The notes under the pieces were generated by a model that was given only the letters and a program-made list of their open reading frames with translations, made no database searches and was not told the DNA's origin. This document shows positions 23,461 through 36,510 of a stretch of DNA of 64,000 nt, piece after piece. The stretch lies in the NCBI GenBank assembly GCA_019914995.1, contig CM034132.1:4218501-4282500 (forward strand), in the 5' to 3' direction. Position 1 is the stretch's first letter. Every line of letters starts with the position of its first letter. Position numbers and translations under genes: made by a program. Origin of the DNA: Acanthochlamys bracteata (Eukaryota > Streptophyta > Magnoliopsida > Pandanales > Velloziaceae).

Positions 23461-23846
23461 TATGGACACTTTCGGATACTTCCTCTCCGATTTATGACCG
23501 AAGGATCTTCAAATACAATCTCTATCGTTGAATATGAAGAACTATGAGTTAGCAATGTACTCATAAAGTTTTAGCTCATGGACAACGAATTCAACTCCAT
23601 CCGGCCACTTGATCAAGATGACAGAAAATAAAAAATTTTCAAAATATATATTGTATCCTTTCTATTATTTTGATCAAGTAATCGGATAAAGGTGAAATCA
23701 TGGTCTAATTGAGCTAAAATTTTGTGAGTATGTTTTTAAATTATAATTTTTCATATTCAATTGTGGAGATCAAATTTAGACGTCACTCTGTCCATAAATC
23801 AAAAATAGAGTACCGAAAAGTATCCCTAAAAAAAAAGTGCCCCTAT

Positions 23847-23853
<7 letters not shown>
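23456..23853. repeat. Palindromic (foldback) element B
   Basis: The left end GGATATGGACACTTTCGG is inverted at the right end, which reads AAGTGCCCCTATCCC after AAAAGTATCCC. Internal GAATATGAAGAACTATGAG and ACTTGATCAAGATGACAG are mirrored after the centre near 23650. A TA microsatellite follows directly (23850-23886). Confidence 0.78.
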
Positions 23854-23889
<36 letters not shown>

Positions 23890-23906
23890 TTATCTTTCAT
23901 ATATTT

Positions 23907-24272
23907 CATGCGCACTTTCTAGCTATTTTTGACGAGGAAGATTTCTAAATCTAATCTTTCGCAGTTGGATATGAAGAATTATGAGTTAAAAACTTGCTAA
24001 CAAAATTTTAGCTTAATCTGACTATAATTCGACTTTCATCCGACCTTTTAATTAAGATAACACAAAATAAATATATATATATATATATATAGTCAATATT
24101 TTTACTATTTATGTTATCTGATTAAGAGGTCTGATGAAAGTTGAATCAAGGTCTGATTGGACTGAAATTTTGTCAGCATAATTTTAACTCATAGTTCTTT
24201 ATAACTAACGCTTATGATTAAATTTGGAGATCTTTCTAATAAAAAAATTGTTAAGAAATGTGCATAGAATGT
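23907..24272. repeat. Palindromic (foldback) element C
   Basis: The left arm, starting ATGCGCACTTTCTAG and including GGATATGAAGAATTATGAG, is mirrored by a right arm that ends AAATGTGCATAG. The centre, near 24090, holds a TA run. It belongs to the same family as elements A, B and the one at 60998-61407. Confidence 0.75.
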
Positions 24273-24302
24273 ATGGAAGATAGAAAATACATACATCCTA
24301 TT

Positions 24303-24334
<32 letters not shown>

Positions 24335-25099
24335 GTACTAAAATAAAAAAATAAATTATTTATCAAATGTATTTACAAATTTTATCATTTATACCATTTA
24401 TACCACATGATATATTTAAAGATATGCCACTTAATACTTTCCTTCAGCGTTTAGGTATTTTCTTATCCAAACAATATTCTCAACTTCTATGCTACTTTCG
24501 TCCAAACACACTTATAAGATAAATTTCTTATTTCAGAATTAAATCTAACCTCCTTATTTCATAACTAAGCTAATTATTTTAGTAAATTCTTAAAGTTTGA
24601 GTAAAGCCAAAATATGCCCGTACGTATGTAGCCTCAGAAGAAAACTCCTAAAAGCTTGAAAGAAAATTGATTTTGATAAGAAATCTTGTGTAGTGTTTCT
24701 TTGGTGAATAATTGAAAACTTTTGAGCCTTCCATCTAGGTAATATATACTTTATGTAGATTAGAGAAATGTGCCACACGAAAGGGAGCGTTTTCTAATCT
24801 TTCAAATTTATTTTTTTTAAATTTATTTTTAATTTTAATTTATATTTATAATAAGATAAATATAAATTTGAAAATTTTTTGTCAAAAATTTACTTTTTAA
24901 ATTTTAAAATTTTAAAAATTCGTTTTTAAATTAAAAAGTAATAAATAATATTTGTTATCAAAATTATTGTTAAATCAAATTTATTTTTCACTTTTCTGAA
25001 ATAAGTTTAAAGTTTGGTAAATACTTCCGAAAGCATCGCTAGCTTCCGCCTATTATTATTCTTTATCTTTTCTTTTTTGCTTTTAGTTGACTGATCGGA
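24273..25099. other. AT-rich intergenic stretch
   Basis: Contains a CA/TA microsatellite near 24305-24333 and AT-rich repeats around 24790-25010. No gene is seen. Confidence 0.4.
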
Positions 25100-25325
25100 C
25101 CGTTTAAAAATATTTATAAAATAAATTTTTTTTAAAATAAAAAATAATTTAATTTTTTTATTTTAAAAAATAATAAAAATATATAATAAAAAGATCTCGT
25201 TACTTAGAATTTTTCTATACTTTTTAAATTTTTAAATAAATTTTTTTAATATATATAAAGTATATATTAAAAAAATAAAATTAAAAATTAAAAATACCAT
25301 TAAAAAAATACAATTTCAAACAGAT
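25100..25325. repeat. AT-rich MITE of the shared family
   Basis: Carries AAAAATATATAATAAAAAG, then a GATCTCGTTACTTAGAA segment and the ACTTTTTAAATTTTTAAAT block found in the copies at 16451 and 48213 (inverted). Confidence 0.5.
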
Positions 25326-28300
25326 TTGTAGGTTAAAAGCCACGTTCCAACTCCATTAAACATGCAACTACATACGTACGGAAAGTTATTAGCTATTCCA
25401 AATATCGTTTGGTCATTTGTATTCATATAGGATATTCTTATCTTTAGTATAATATTTCATTTTGGGTAGTCCAGAAAACATTTCCAGTACATAAATATTA
25501 CGCTAATTCGTTGGCTTAAATTAAGAAATTAGATAGACAGCTTATACTGTTATACAAGCTGACTGTGAATGATGCAGAAATCGATGATTTTGTTCTCTCT
25601 GCTCTTGCCATGGCTGACCCGCATTACACGCCTATTTAGTCGTCCGAGTGCATAATTAAGATCGCATGAATTTGAATTTTTTTTAACCCTATTTATGAAC
25701 TTAGGAGAACATATAAAATCAATAGGCAACCATATATTAACAAACTTTGGAAGAAGAATTCCTACAAGTTGCATATATATAGTAGAAATTAGCAAGACTA
25801 TTTTGTGGTATTCTGGTTTTGTAAGTAGTCTTATTGTTGAAGAAGTGGGATAAAGAATCTATTCTTCAGTCACTTTTCCAAAACCAGGTTATTGGCAAAA
25901 CACAGCTTGTTGTGGACCAAATGAGAATGTATATTCTGGCATGCTAATGGTGCTTTTGAATACTGTCTATTGAGTGGGCTTTTGCAGCTGTTTCTGGCTA
26001 GTCATGCAATGGAAGAAGAAGAAGAAGATAAAAGGGGAGTGCTTTGAAAGTGGCAGGCATCATTGCCAGGAGCCAGCAAGAAAAGTTTGGTAGAGTCCCA
26101 CAAAATATTGCAAACATTAATCAGGTTACTAAAATGTGAAGTTGGATTTAATGGTCCAAACTAGACATATCCATTAGGGGATGCCAGGGAAAAGTTTTGA
26201 TTGTACCTAACACAGTTGGTGCGATCACAATTAATGATGCGCTGAATTCTGGTGAACAGCAAATAAACTTTCGTATGCTGATAAACAGTCTTGCATGTAC
26301 TGCTTTTATATAAATTGAGTGCAGAAGGTGACCTTTAATTGTATTTAAAACGCACTCTCTTTGTTATTAAAAAATGTTATTTCCTATGTTTTAGATTTTT
26401 TTAAAAATTTAAAATAGATTCATAAATTGTACATCAAAATTTTTATATATTTCTTACTTTCTTAAATATAAAAAGATAAATTTATTTTATAAAAAGTCTA
26501 AAAATAAATTTAATTTTAAAAAATTCTTATTTAAGCGCTCTCAAACATTTCCAAAATTATGTGATGGCAACGCCACTAATTATATGAGCTAAACCTCTAC
26601 TCAACGGATAGGAGTCAATCTGATTCAGAAAGTTTGTACCCTGTCTGTTAAAACAAGATTTCATTTTGGTTACGTTAAGGTGAATTTTAAAAATAATTTT
26701 TCGTTAAATGAGTTAAAATTTTATATTTGATTAAATTTAGAAACGAGGTTGGTATTTGGATATATTTAAAAATAAGTCCGAAAAAAGATTTTAGCGGAAA
26801 AAGTGAAATCTGAAAGAACTATACACTTTCTAAGTTGAACTTGTCAGGAAATGCCAAATAACATTTTGCTTTATGTATAACTGTCCATCTGTAGGATTTT
26901 TATGCATAAATGCCAACTTGAGTTATAAGCAAGACGCATAAGCTTCAAGTTTCTTTCAAAGTGGCATTACTACACCATCTCTACCACCCCCTTTTATTAC
27001 AAGCAACAACTCAATCTGATTCATATCTATTGTATTTACTTTCAAGATCAAAAGTTTTCATATCAGTATCTTCAGATTTAAGATGGTTTTGCTTCTTCTA
27101 TACTTTTTGCTTCTGTAGTTTTGTACTGCTTTGCTCTTTTTCAAGGCCAAACTGCTCATTTCTTGTTTCATACAAGCCAACATTGATGAACCTTGAAGGT
27201 TGAAAGTTGCTGGTTTATAGTAAGTAGTCCCAAATCTTCCAAACATGTAACAGAAGTGGCATTATGTTACAAGTTTGGCCCCGTTTGAATAGTATCGTTG
27301 TTCTACTGATTACGCACTTCTTGTTGATCTGCAAGGTAAGTTACCAACTAATGTTGGAGACCTGCTTACACAGGCAGTGTTCAACCTAAAATCAAAAAGT
27401 TGATAAATTCTAGAGATCTATAAATCTAAGATAGAGAATTAGATGAAGTAACCATGCAGTTAAGTGGAGTTAACTCGGAGTAGTAACACAGGATATGTAT
27501 AATATTAATTCCGAATCACCAGCAGGGTCTGCTTAATTGCTCCAATCTTGTAACATGACATAACACTGAAATATTGTAGCCTGAGAATTCACTGTATGTG
27601 AATAATGATTTACTAGAGTACGTAACATATTTACTATTGGGACTATGACTATAAGCAAATAATTTTGAAATTAATTCGAAAGCAATGTTAAGTGAGTCCA
27701 ACCTAATTTTTTTCACTTTACCGTCACACAATTATCAATAAAGAGTGTGTTTTCTTCACATCTACGACTTACTTCATTTCACTAAAAAGTCATTTTTAGC
27801 TCAATTTCATTTATACAGAAGAATATAAACTAGTCACTTCTAACTAACTTTTTTTCACAAAAAATACAAAATAAAATCCACTTATAACATCACTATTTAT
27901 AGTAACTCATTTATATTAACTCACTTTTTAATAATAATTTTACGGTCTAAAAAATACACACAGAGTAAGACATGTATGCATATTCAAAATAAATTACAAT
28001 TCTACATAAACAGTACAAGTGAAATTGTAAGATATAAAATGAGTTAGCTGACGCATGTAAATTCTGCAGCCAGGCTTAAAAAGAAGAAAAACATCATTAG
28101 TTTGTTTATACTGCATAAGTTCACTTTAAAATAAACTAAAAGGAAACTGGCTTTGGTTGTGGAGTTGTAAATTTTAAACTCACCACACCATAACAACAAC
28201 TGGCGGAGAACATCTAGGGAAGAGGGAAAGTTAAAAGACTATTAAGAAGAAGGGAAGAGAACCCCAGGATCAAATTCAATCAAGCCTATAATACCCCATG

Positions 28301-28690
28301 CTGCCAATGGCCAGAAGCAAAAGAAAGGAATTTGAATTGTATCAAACCACAAGCCTAGGAAGGACATTGCCTTGCTCATAACAAAAGAAAGAAAAGAAAA
28401 ATCGAAAGGACAGAGAAAAAGCTAAAGTTACTACTGCTACCCCACTGCACTACTGAAATATTGTTGATGATCTCCACCAACAAATAATACGCATAATTTC
28501 ATTTCATTTAAACCTTTTTTGAGCCTTCACATGGGCCAGCAACTCTAAAAAAGAAACACTAATCAATGTCCTCAGTATGTGTTTAATAAATATATTTAAC
28601 AACCTTGCTTGAAAGTTCTTCCTGTCAGGCTTCCAAGTAATGAGAATAGAAAAATTATAAAAGAGGGAGAAGAGAACAGAAGAGATGGGT
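25326..28690. other. Intergenic stretch upstream of the neprosin gene
   Basis: Moderately AT-rich with some higher-complexity parts (25900-26300, 28200-28520). Short frames such as 26961-27203 show no known motif. AT-rich MITE-like sequence lies at about 26340-26560. The last few hundred bases before 28972 probably contain the promoter and 5' UTR of the neprosin gene. Confidence 0.4.
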
Positions 28691-28971
28691 TTTTAGTTAT
28701 TCTGTGAGGTCTTGGGAAAGAGTGGGTTTGAGTTCCAGGTTTTAAAGAGTTATAACTCATCTGGGCTAGTGCTGTTACTTCATAGGACAAAGCCAAATAG
28801 AGTGCAGTCTCCTGGTTTGGTTTTTAATACAAAAACACAACAGGAGATTGGGAAAGAGAGAAGTCAAGAGGAACATATGAGAAAAACACAGCAAGAAGAC
28901 AACCACCCCAATGTCCACAGATACAGACAGGTTTAGTAGAAGCTCGTTCACAGCTTCCAAATTCCTTCAAC

Positions 28972-31900
28972 ATGGCGTCTAGCAAATCAAAACCAGTTCC
29001 AAGCCTTCCAATCATTCCTCTCCTTGTTTGCTTCCTCTTGCTTGCATTCTTCAACACCCCAGCAGAATCTGCTTATTCGGTGGTAAACAACACGTTCCGG
29101 CCAGCAGAGGAGCTGCAAAAGTATAGGAAAATTAAGATTCAACTCAGCAGGCTTAATAAGCCTGCAGTGAAGACAATTCAGGCATTGCTTCAATCACTGA
29201 ACTTCAGGTTTTCTGGCTCTTTTTTTTTTGACAATTTCAGTTGGTAAAACTGTAGCTTTGGCTCTTTGGTTGCAGAGTCCAGATGGCGATACCATAGACT
29301 GCGTGATTTCTCACATGCAACCGGCATTCGATCACCCTATGCTGAAAGGACAAAAGCCATTGGTGGTACTTTGTGCTTAGCTGATTGTACAGTTGTTCTT
29401 TGAGAAGATCTCGAGAGCTTGACTGACTTGTGACATTGGTTGCAGGATCCACCAGAGAGGCCAAGAGGTCACAACCCAGCTGCTGAAGTTGATGAAAGCT
29501 TCCAGACTTGGACGACTACTGGCGAAGAGTGCCCAGAAGGCACAGTCCCAATCAGAAGAGCAAAGGAAGAAGATTTCTTGCGGGCAAGCGATATTGGTAG
29601 GTTTGGCCGGAAACCAGTGAGGAGAGACTCCACAAGCAGTGGGCATGAGGTTAGTCTGAGGAAAGCAATACAAGAACGTTGAAAGTTCTTATCATGCAGT
29701 ATTTGACCAAATAATGTTCTTAACTTCTTATGGTTTTCTGAATTTTCTTACGCTCAAAGGAGTACGGGATAATCAGTAGTTAGAAGGCATCGCAAAAGCT
29801 TGCCGAAGTTAAAAAAGAATTTTAAAACACTTTGCATATGGTTATCATAGAATCATTACTCGTCTCTGTAGAAAATATTTTCTTTCCTGTTGCATGTAAA
29901 CATGTTCGCAGCACGTCGTCCCAGAGTTGCAGATCAAGAATCTTTAAGCAGAAGTTACCGCAACCGTTGATAGAGTGAAAGAGTCTAATTTCAGAAGTCA
30001 TAGGAGTCCTCTAATATCAAAGTGCATTAAATGGCTCTGATATTGTTAATACCCTGCATGTCATTACATCATAAAATCTCCACATATTTCTCCAGCTGCA
30101 CTCCTAAACATGCTTTATTGGTTAGAGAAGAAAACCTCATGTGCTTCCACAGTGAATACACAGAAGCTTCAGTTGACTTAAATAATTTACAGATGCAAAG
30201 AAATAAAACACCATGCCTAGTGATTTCTTATATTCGAGATGATTACTTAGATTCAGCAACTAAATAATGTTAGAAAACTAGAAGCTGGAAGTCATAGAAA
30301 CCAAACACAATTTTCTATTAGTTAATTAATACTAAACATAGATCTAATGTGTGAATGGTGTACAGCACGCAGTGGGCTATGTTGCTGGAGAGCAGTACTA
30401 TGGTGCAAAAGCCAGCTTAAATGTCTGGGCACCAAGAGTGGCCAGCCCAGCTGAATTCAGCTTGTCACAGATATGGGTCATCTCTGGTTCCTTTGGCGGT
30501 GATCTTAACACCATTGAAGCTGGATGGCAGGTATTCAATGTCATAATTTATGATTCATAACCTACTATTGGCTTCACAAATGCTCTCTTTCTTCTACATT
30601 CAAATACTTCTAATTCTTAGCATTCACTAACATCAGTTGGAAATAATGCCAGGTAAGCCCGCAGCTCTACGGAGATAGCAGTCCACGGTTTTTCACTTAC
30701 TGGACGGTGAGTAAATAAACTTGACTCAATAATCGTTGTATAATCTACCAGACTGAAAAATATTTCTTATTATTAATATTGCAGACCGATGCCTACCAGA
30801 CGACCGGATGCTACAATCTATTATGTTCAGGCTTTGTCCAAACAAATAATAAGATTGCGATAGGAGCAGCGATTACCCCAACCTCGGCCTATCGAGGTGG
30901 TCAGTTCGACATCAGTTTGCTTGTTTGGAAGGTAAGTCCTATCTCCCATTTCGCAATAAATAACAAATAAACTACCTAGTTGATGTTTGCGTTAGCATTC
31001 CATAATTATTTTCAATTGAACAAATAACACATTCCCTAAACACAGAGGTTCATTTTCCTAATTGTCATACTATTTAGCTGATTAGATGCTTTTTTTTCTA
31101 TGCTATATATAATTGGTATCAGTCCATATTTCTCTTAAATAAAACAACCATAGTTCTCATAAAACTTCCTTGTCTACATAAATCCACCACGGCGTGCAAG
31201 TAAAATCTCACATGACAGGGAGAAATAAAGCATGCAGATTCCCATTGTGAGGTTAGTCCTAGGATCAACAGCATAAACGACAAGAAATATTCACTAATGT
31301 AATGACACAAAAAAATATGTAGTGAAAAATGATAGTGGGGACCATACCTTGGCTGGCAATTTTTTTTTCCTCTTCTTTCTATGCCGTTGGTGATGATGGT
31401 AACACTATGCGAGTCTTGCACACTGAAAAGTGGGTGAAGCATCAGCATCACCAACATCTCCGGTCCCAATTGTGGTTGGGGTCCACCACCCACTGAGCCT
31501 TTCTCTGTCCTTGTTATGCTCAGCATGTGTTACAATCACTTTGTTCACCATCCATGGTGGTGGTAAACATTTTGCACTTCAGATCAGACTTGGCAATGTT
31601 ACAAATAATTTCATTCATATAAAGTATGAACAATCAAATTACCTGGCTTTCCTTCCCAAATCCACTTTCCTGTGTCAAGTTCCACAACTTGGGATATATT
31701 TATGTAGACTCTAAATTGAATTTTTTAAATTGAATATTCAGAATTAAATTTTTTAAAATGTGAATTTAAAAGAGAGTTTAATTTTTTGTTTAATTATTAT
31801 TAGAAGTAAGTTCGGAAGTCAAGTTTTTAGTCTTTAAATTTAAATTTTAAAAGTTGAATTCGTTGGAATTAATGAATTTAACTTTTATGTTTATTTTATC

Positions 31901-33198
31901 TATAAAGTGAGTTGAAGGTGAAAGTTTTTGCCAAAAAATGAATTTAAATCCTAGGTAAACACGCCCTATTATAAGTGACTTCAATTTTGGGAGATTTTGC
32001 CACATTTGTATAGCTAGATTGCCTTGCATATACACTCTGTATATCAATACATTGCATCAACTAATACTATATAATAGCTACAAAAATACTATTTTCTTCA
32101 TAATGACAACTATGTATTAAACTTGTCCTAAATATATCCAAACTTATAAATTCTCTGAAACATAATTTCTTCATTCCATATTTATAAATAAGGAAAAAGA
32201 AAAAGATGAAACGATTTGTTACCTTAGGCATATGAATGTCCTCACCATCTATATGCGTGTATAAAAGCAGATTTATAATTAGAGCAGCAAGCACCATTCA
32301 AGCCTACAAAAGAGAACTCTTCCTGCTTTTCTCCTACTACTGCATTTAGGTTTTCTCTACTATTGTAGAGCAGTTCATTGTTAATATAAAAAAACAATTG
32401 TCCCTCTTCTCCAGTGCCAGGCATTATATTTCAACAATAATCTAAACAAGGTGTTGGTACAATTTTACCTAATAGTTATTAGGGCTAGCAGATTCAGTGC
32501 ATTCATAAATGAGAATGGTGCTTTCACCATTTCATTATATACACAAGCTAACATCAAGCTCATATTACTTACCCACGCACTTTACTTTTTTATTGTATCA
32601 AATTCTCTGTTCAACAATGAGTATGACACAAGATGAGCCATTGGATTTAGCCGATGTCTGTGGAAAATGAGATATACAAACCAAAGTAATGTTGCTAATC
32701 AGGTCTTCAAGCAGTCCTAAAATTTTATGTTAATAGCAAACCTTCATCAAGTAATGTCAAACCAATGTCCAAAGTATGAAAAGTATTTCTAACGCTTAAC
32801 AAAGTTGGAACTTGATGTAGGATCCAACTCATGGGCATTGGTGGCTAGAGTTTGGTAATGGCCTCCTAGTTGGATACTGGCCATCGTTCTTGTTCAGCCA
32901 TTTAGCTAAGCATGCAAGCATGGTGCAATTTGGAGGAGAGATAGTCAACACCAGATCATCAGGATTCCACACATCAACTCAAATGGGCAGCGGCCATTTT
33001 GCAGGAGAAGGCTTTGGAAAAGCTTCATATTTTAGAAATTTGCAAGTAGTTGATTGGGACAACAGCTTAATTCCCTTAAGAAATTTAAGGGTTTTGGCCG
33101 ATCACCCAAATTGCTACAGTATTCAAGGAGGAATCAACAATGTTTGGGGAAATTATTTCTACTATGGAGGCCCTGGAAAAAATGTGAAGTGCCCATAA
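28972..33198 (+). CDS. Neprosin-domain protein (DUF239 with N-terminal neprosin-activation region)
   Basis: Seven exons can be read: 28972-29181, 29276-29362, 29446-29649, 30366-30530, 30653-30706, 30785-30931 and 32821-33198, giving about 414 residues, the usual family size. Residues 1-33 form a signal peptide (basic start, then IIPLLVCFLLLAFF), so the protein should enter the secretory pathway. The activation region includes LNKPAVKTIQ, SPDGDTIDCV, QPAFDHPMLK and DPPERPRGHNP. The neprosin domain runs from HAVGYVAG to the end, with GSFGGDLNTIEAGW (Glu about 218) and MVQFGGEIVN (Glu about 329), the positions expected for the two catalytic glutamates of neprosin peptidases. Substrate unknown. 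The first intron is irregular: the family-consistent junction (KTIQ/SPDGD) needs a GC donor at 29182. A GT donor at 29208 with acceptor AG at 29276-29277 also keeps frame, adding eight residues. Confidence 0.9.
30932..32820. other. Long last intron of the neprosin gene
   Basis: A 1.9-kb intron (GTAAGT...GATGTAG). It contains AT-rich MITE-like sequence at about 31690-31970 and no supported coding region; open frames inside it, such as 31119-31526 on the minus strand, show no known motif. Confidence 0.6.
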
Positions 33199-35820
33199 GA
33201 CTTCATGATTTTTTTTCTTTTCCCCTTTCCCAATTTTATAGTTTTTTTGTAATATGAGGTAATTAAGTAGGTTTTCTATAGAAATATATCCTTCCATCAA
33301 GTTTCCTTTCTTTTTTTCTTTCTTTTTTTCACTTATAGATGAATGTTTATCCACAAAACTCTGGAGATGTATGTAAATTTTGGAAGCATGAAATAGTAAG
33401 TATATGCCCCTTGTCTTTAAAGTTTCAGTACTTCCATTCACTTTGAAAGCTGATCCAACAACAACCAATCTTATAACAAATAAATAAATAACCTTGATAC
33501 CGAAAAAAATAAAAGGTGCAGGTAGCACATGGTAGCCATTAAAGAAGATAAATGAAAATATTAAGAGTTTATAATCAAAATGACATAACTAATCATCTGA
33601 TCAACTTAATATAAAACTTATTATACGGTGTTCTGCATGTTATTCTTTCTAACTGCCCTCCACTTCGTAATGTTAATAATCTCTAGCTCCCTAACAAACT
33701 GAGTGCCGCCATTTATAAGGATTCGACTGACTAAAGTAAAACCATCAGAAACAAATATGACCAACGAAAGATAATTAAATAGACAACTCCGTAAGTTGTA
33801 CAATATTTGGCAGAAGTAGAGGCCATCAGTTAGTGAGGACTTGCAATATTTAATCCTCCAATATTCAAAGCTTATGCAAGCATAAAGGTACACCCAGCCT
33901 TCAATAAATTATCAAACTAGTTCTAACCTGCTATACAATATTAATGTTACCAAAGCAGCTTATATTAAATTGGCGAAGTTAGTTTCGGACTAAAATAAAT
34001 ACTTTGTTTAAAATGCTTTTAGGACCCAAACAGCCCGTAGGTAATATCAGAAATCTAATTCAAGTAAAATTCAAAACAAAAATATAACTTTGACCTTGGA
34101 TAACACTATCTTACAAAAGTCCAACAACAGCCAAAAAGTGCGTCAATCGCTCAACCATTGATTCTGATACGCTTATTAGAGAAATAAACATTGAAGATCA
34201 AGACATAAAAATTATTTTTAATTTGGCACATATAAAAAGTTCAATCCAATTCAAACACTTAATACTATCACCTAACATATATATATATACATCAAAAATT
34301 TAAATTTTTTCAGACGCTTGGTAGTTTTATACCAAGAAAGACCTGGCATGGACCGGCATCTTCCCAGTTTTTAATTGATGACAAAGATAGAAGTGCGTTA
34401 AAAGTTGATTGAAGCTCTCTCAAGTCGTGAGAATCCAGGCGTTGGTCATGTCTCTTGTTTTACGTTCAAGCTACGATCCCAACTCCCAATCTAGTTAAGT
34501 TCGATGTACTACTACCCATTGGAGACAACCGTACTTTTATTTAAAACACTTTCAAGTTCGAAATCAATCTTTATCCTTCAACATAAAATAATAATATTTA
34601 TAAAAAAAAGAAATAAAGAAACAGAAGAAAAAACTGTCCTATTCATCCACTCAAATAAGCAATTTTATGCTTACAATACCAGAACAACGTTAATCTTGAA
34701 TAATAGCATGGATACTAACCAAACTACAATCTCTATGATATTGTCAGAGACAAATTCACAAACACCTGGCCTGCATTCGATTCTCCTTGTAAGAGTAGAA
34801 TTACATTAAACAATTACATTACGTTGAAACTTGAAATAAAGTGGGAGAGTGAACTAGTAGGCCTTAATCATTTTTCAGTAATGCATACAACGGGTCCACG
34901 GTTATTCAAAAATCAAAACGAGATCTTCATCTTTTTTGGCTGTTGAATATCAGGAAGGAAAAAAGAAAGCCATCACCAAATTTGAACCGTTAAGGGTGTG
35001 TTTAGTAAATTTGAATTTTGAAAAGTAAGTTTAAAAAATTAAATTAAAAGTTAAAAATATTTAATAAAATAAAATTTTAAATACTAATTTTGTATAATAG
35101 TAAATTTTAAAAAAGTTTTGATAAAAAAATATTATTTTAAATTCTTTGTTTATTTTATATTAAAAATAAATTTTAAAAACAAACTTTGTGGTGTATGGAC
35201 GATTAGGGAATAGTTATCGTCAAAGTCAAATTACGCACCACCTTGAAAGCTGGAGATGGTAAAGAGTGATAGGCCTGGCCCGTTCTTAATCAGTAGGTAG
35301 GCTATCTGGATGGGCGTCCATTAAATCGTAGACATAGATCCCGTAAGATTTTTTACTTCTTAGCGCTCATAAAAATTTTTTGCATGCAGAAAATTTTGTA
35401 ACCTTTGTTGGTTACGGTCTTAGCAAATGCATTTTTCCATTTTTGACTGGAAAGAAATGCAACTCATTACTTTTTGGTTGTGGTTGAAAGGCTGTGTATG
35501 TTTGGGCCGGCCCAGGGCCATTAAGGTGGGTTCATGAGGCATGGTTGACAAAGATAAGAGAGATACTTCAGGAGAAACTTAATCATTCGGAAGAAACAAT
35601 TTTTAGATATATTTACAAGATATTGAAAACTATATTATAATTATTAAACAGTTACTACGGCCACACTCCCAATATAATGAAGGAGTAATCTATCAAAAAT
35701 CAGAGAACACAATATCTTTTGTAGTTTCAAATAAACAATTAGTTTTTCATTATAGTAGCGCATATTATTTATAATACAAGAAATTTATTTTTGATGATTT
35801 GAATATTAGATATTTTATTA
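33199..35820. other. Intergenic stretch after the neprosin gene
   Basis: The first 100-200 bases are probably 3' UTR. AT-rich repeat sequence lies at about 34990-35200. GGCC-rich segments near 35270 and 35505 (GGGCCGGCCCAGGGCC) resemble the ends of transposon or promoter elements. No gene is supported. Confidence 0.4.
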
Positions 35821-35824
35821 TAGT

Positions 35825-36510
35825 ATTGTATTGGAGCGATTGATAACCCATATCAAGGCTATACTGTCAACTGCTGAGCAGATACCTTACATTGGCCGTA
35901 AAGAATATGCTACTCAGAACGTTCTTACAGTCTGTGATTTCACTATGTGCTTCACCTTTGTATTGGCTGGGAAAGTGTTCACGACACAAAGGTTTTCAAT
36001 GAAGCATTACGTAACCCAGAGCATGAGTTTTCTCATCCTTCATGCAACAAGTATTATATGGTGGATGCTGGTTATGCACACAAACCTGGTTATATGGCGT
36101 CGTATACAGGTGAAGACATCAGATATCATTTCAGCGATTTTCGACGTGCAAGTATAGCACAGTTGCGGAAATCAATAGGTCCAAGAGAAAAATTCAGCCG
36201 ACTCTATTGTTTCTACAGAAGTATTATCGAACGTACATTTAGCGTATGGAAAGCTCGATTTAAAGTTTTAAAAGATATGCCACCATATCACATTGATGAT
36301 CAACGAGATGTTGTCATTGCTACAATGGCAATTCATAACTTTATCAGAAAGCACGTTACGTCCGATGTGGCGTTCACAGTAGTAGAACATAAAAATTTTG
36401 TCCCATCACCTGTAGAAGCATTGTGTAATACGTCTAATGTTACGCCGGTAGAGATAGATGATGATGAAAATATTTTAAACTTGCATATAATTGCGATGCT
36501 ATTGTTATGA
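35825..36510 (+). pseudogene. PIF/Harbinger transposase remnant (DDE_Tnp_4 type)
   Basis: The catalytic part of a Harbinger-type transposase can be followed: THIKA, QIPYIGRKEYATQN, VCDFTMCFTFV, then HDTKVFNEAL, YYMVDAGYAHKPGYMA, DFRRASIAQL, IIERTFSVWKARFKVL, DMPPY and IATMAIHNFIRKH. The acidic residues of the DDE triad appear as ID before THI, HD in HDTKVF, and E in IERTF. There are at least two frameshifts, near 35848 and near 35968, and the N-terminal region is missing. No partner Myb-like gene was seen nearby. The element is inactive. Terminal repeats could not be fixed, though CCAAACGCCCTC near 37071 may be a 3' end. Confidence 0.82.

Noticed and set aside
25980-26280. Higher-complexity segment examined as a microRNA precursor
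   Set aside because: No conserved plant miRNA sequence and no convincing hairpin could be seen by eye.
26961-27203. Open frame of 80 codons with Cys- and Phe-rich sequence
   Set aside because: Low-complexity composition, no known motif, no splice or conservation evidence.
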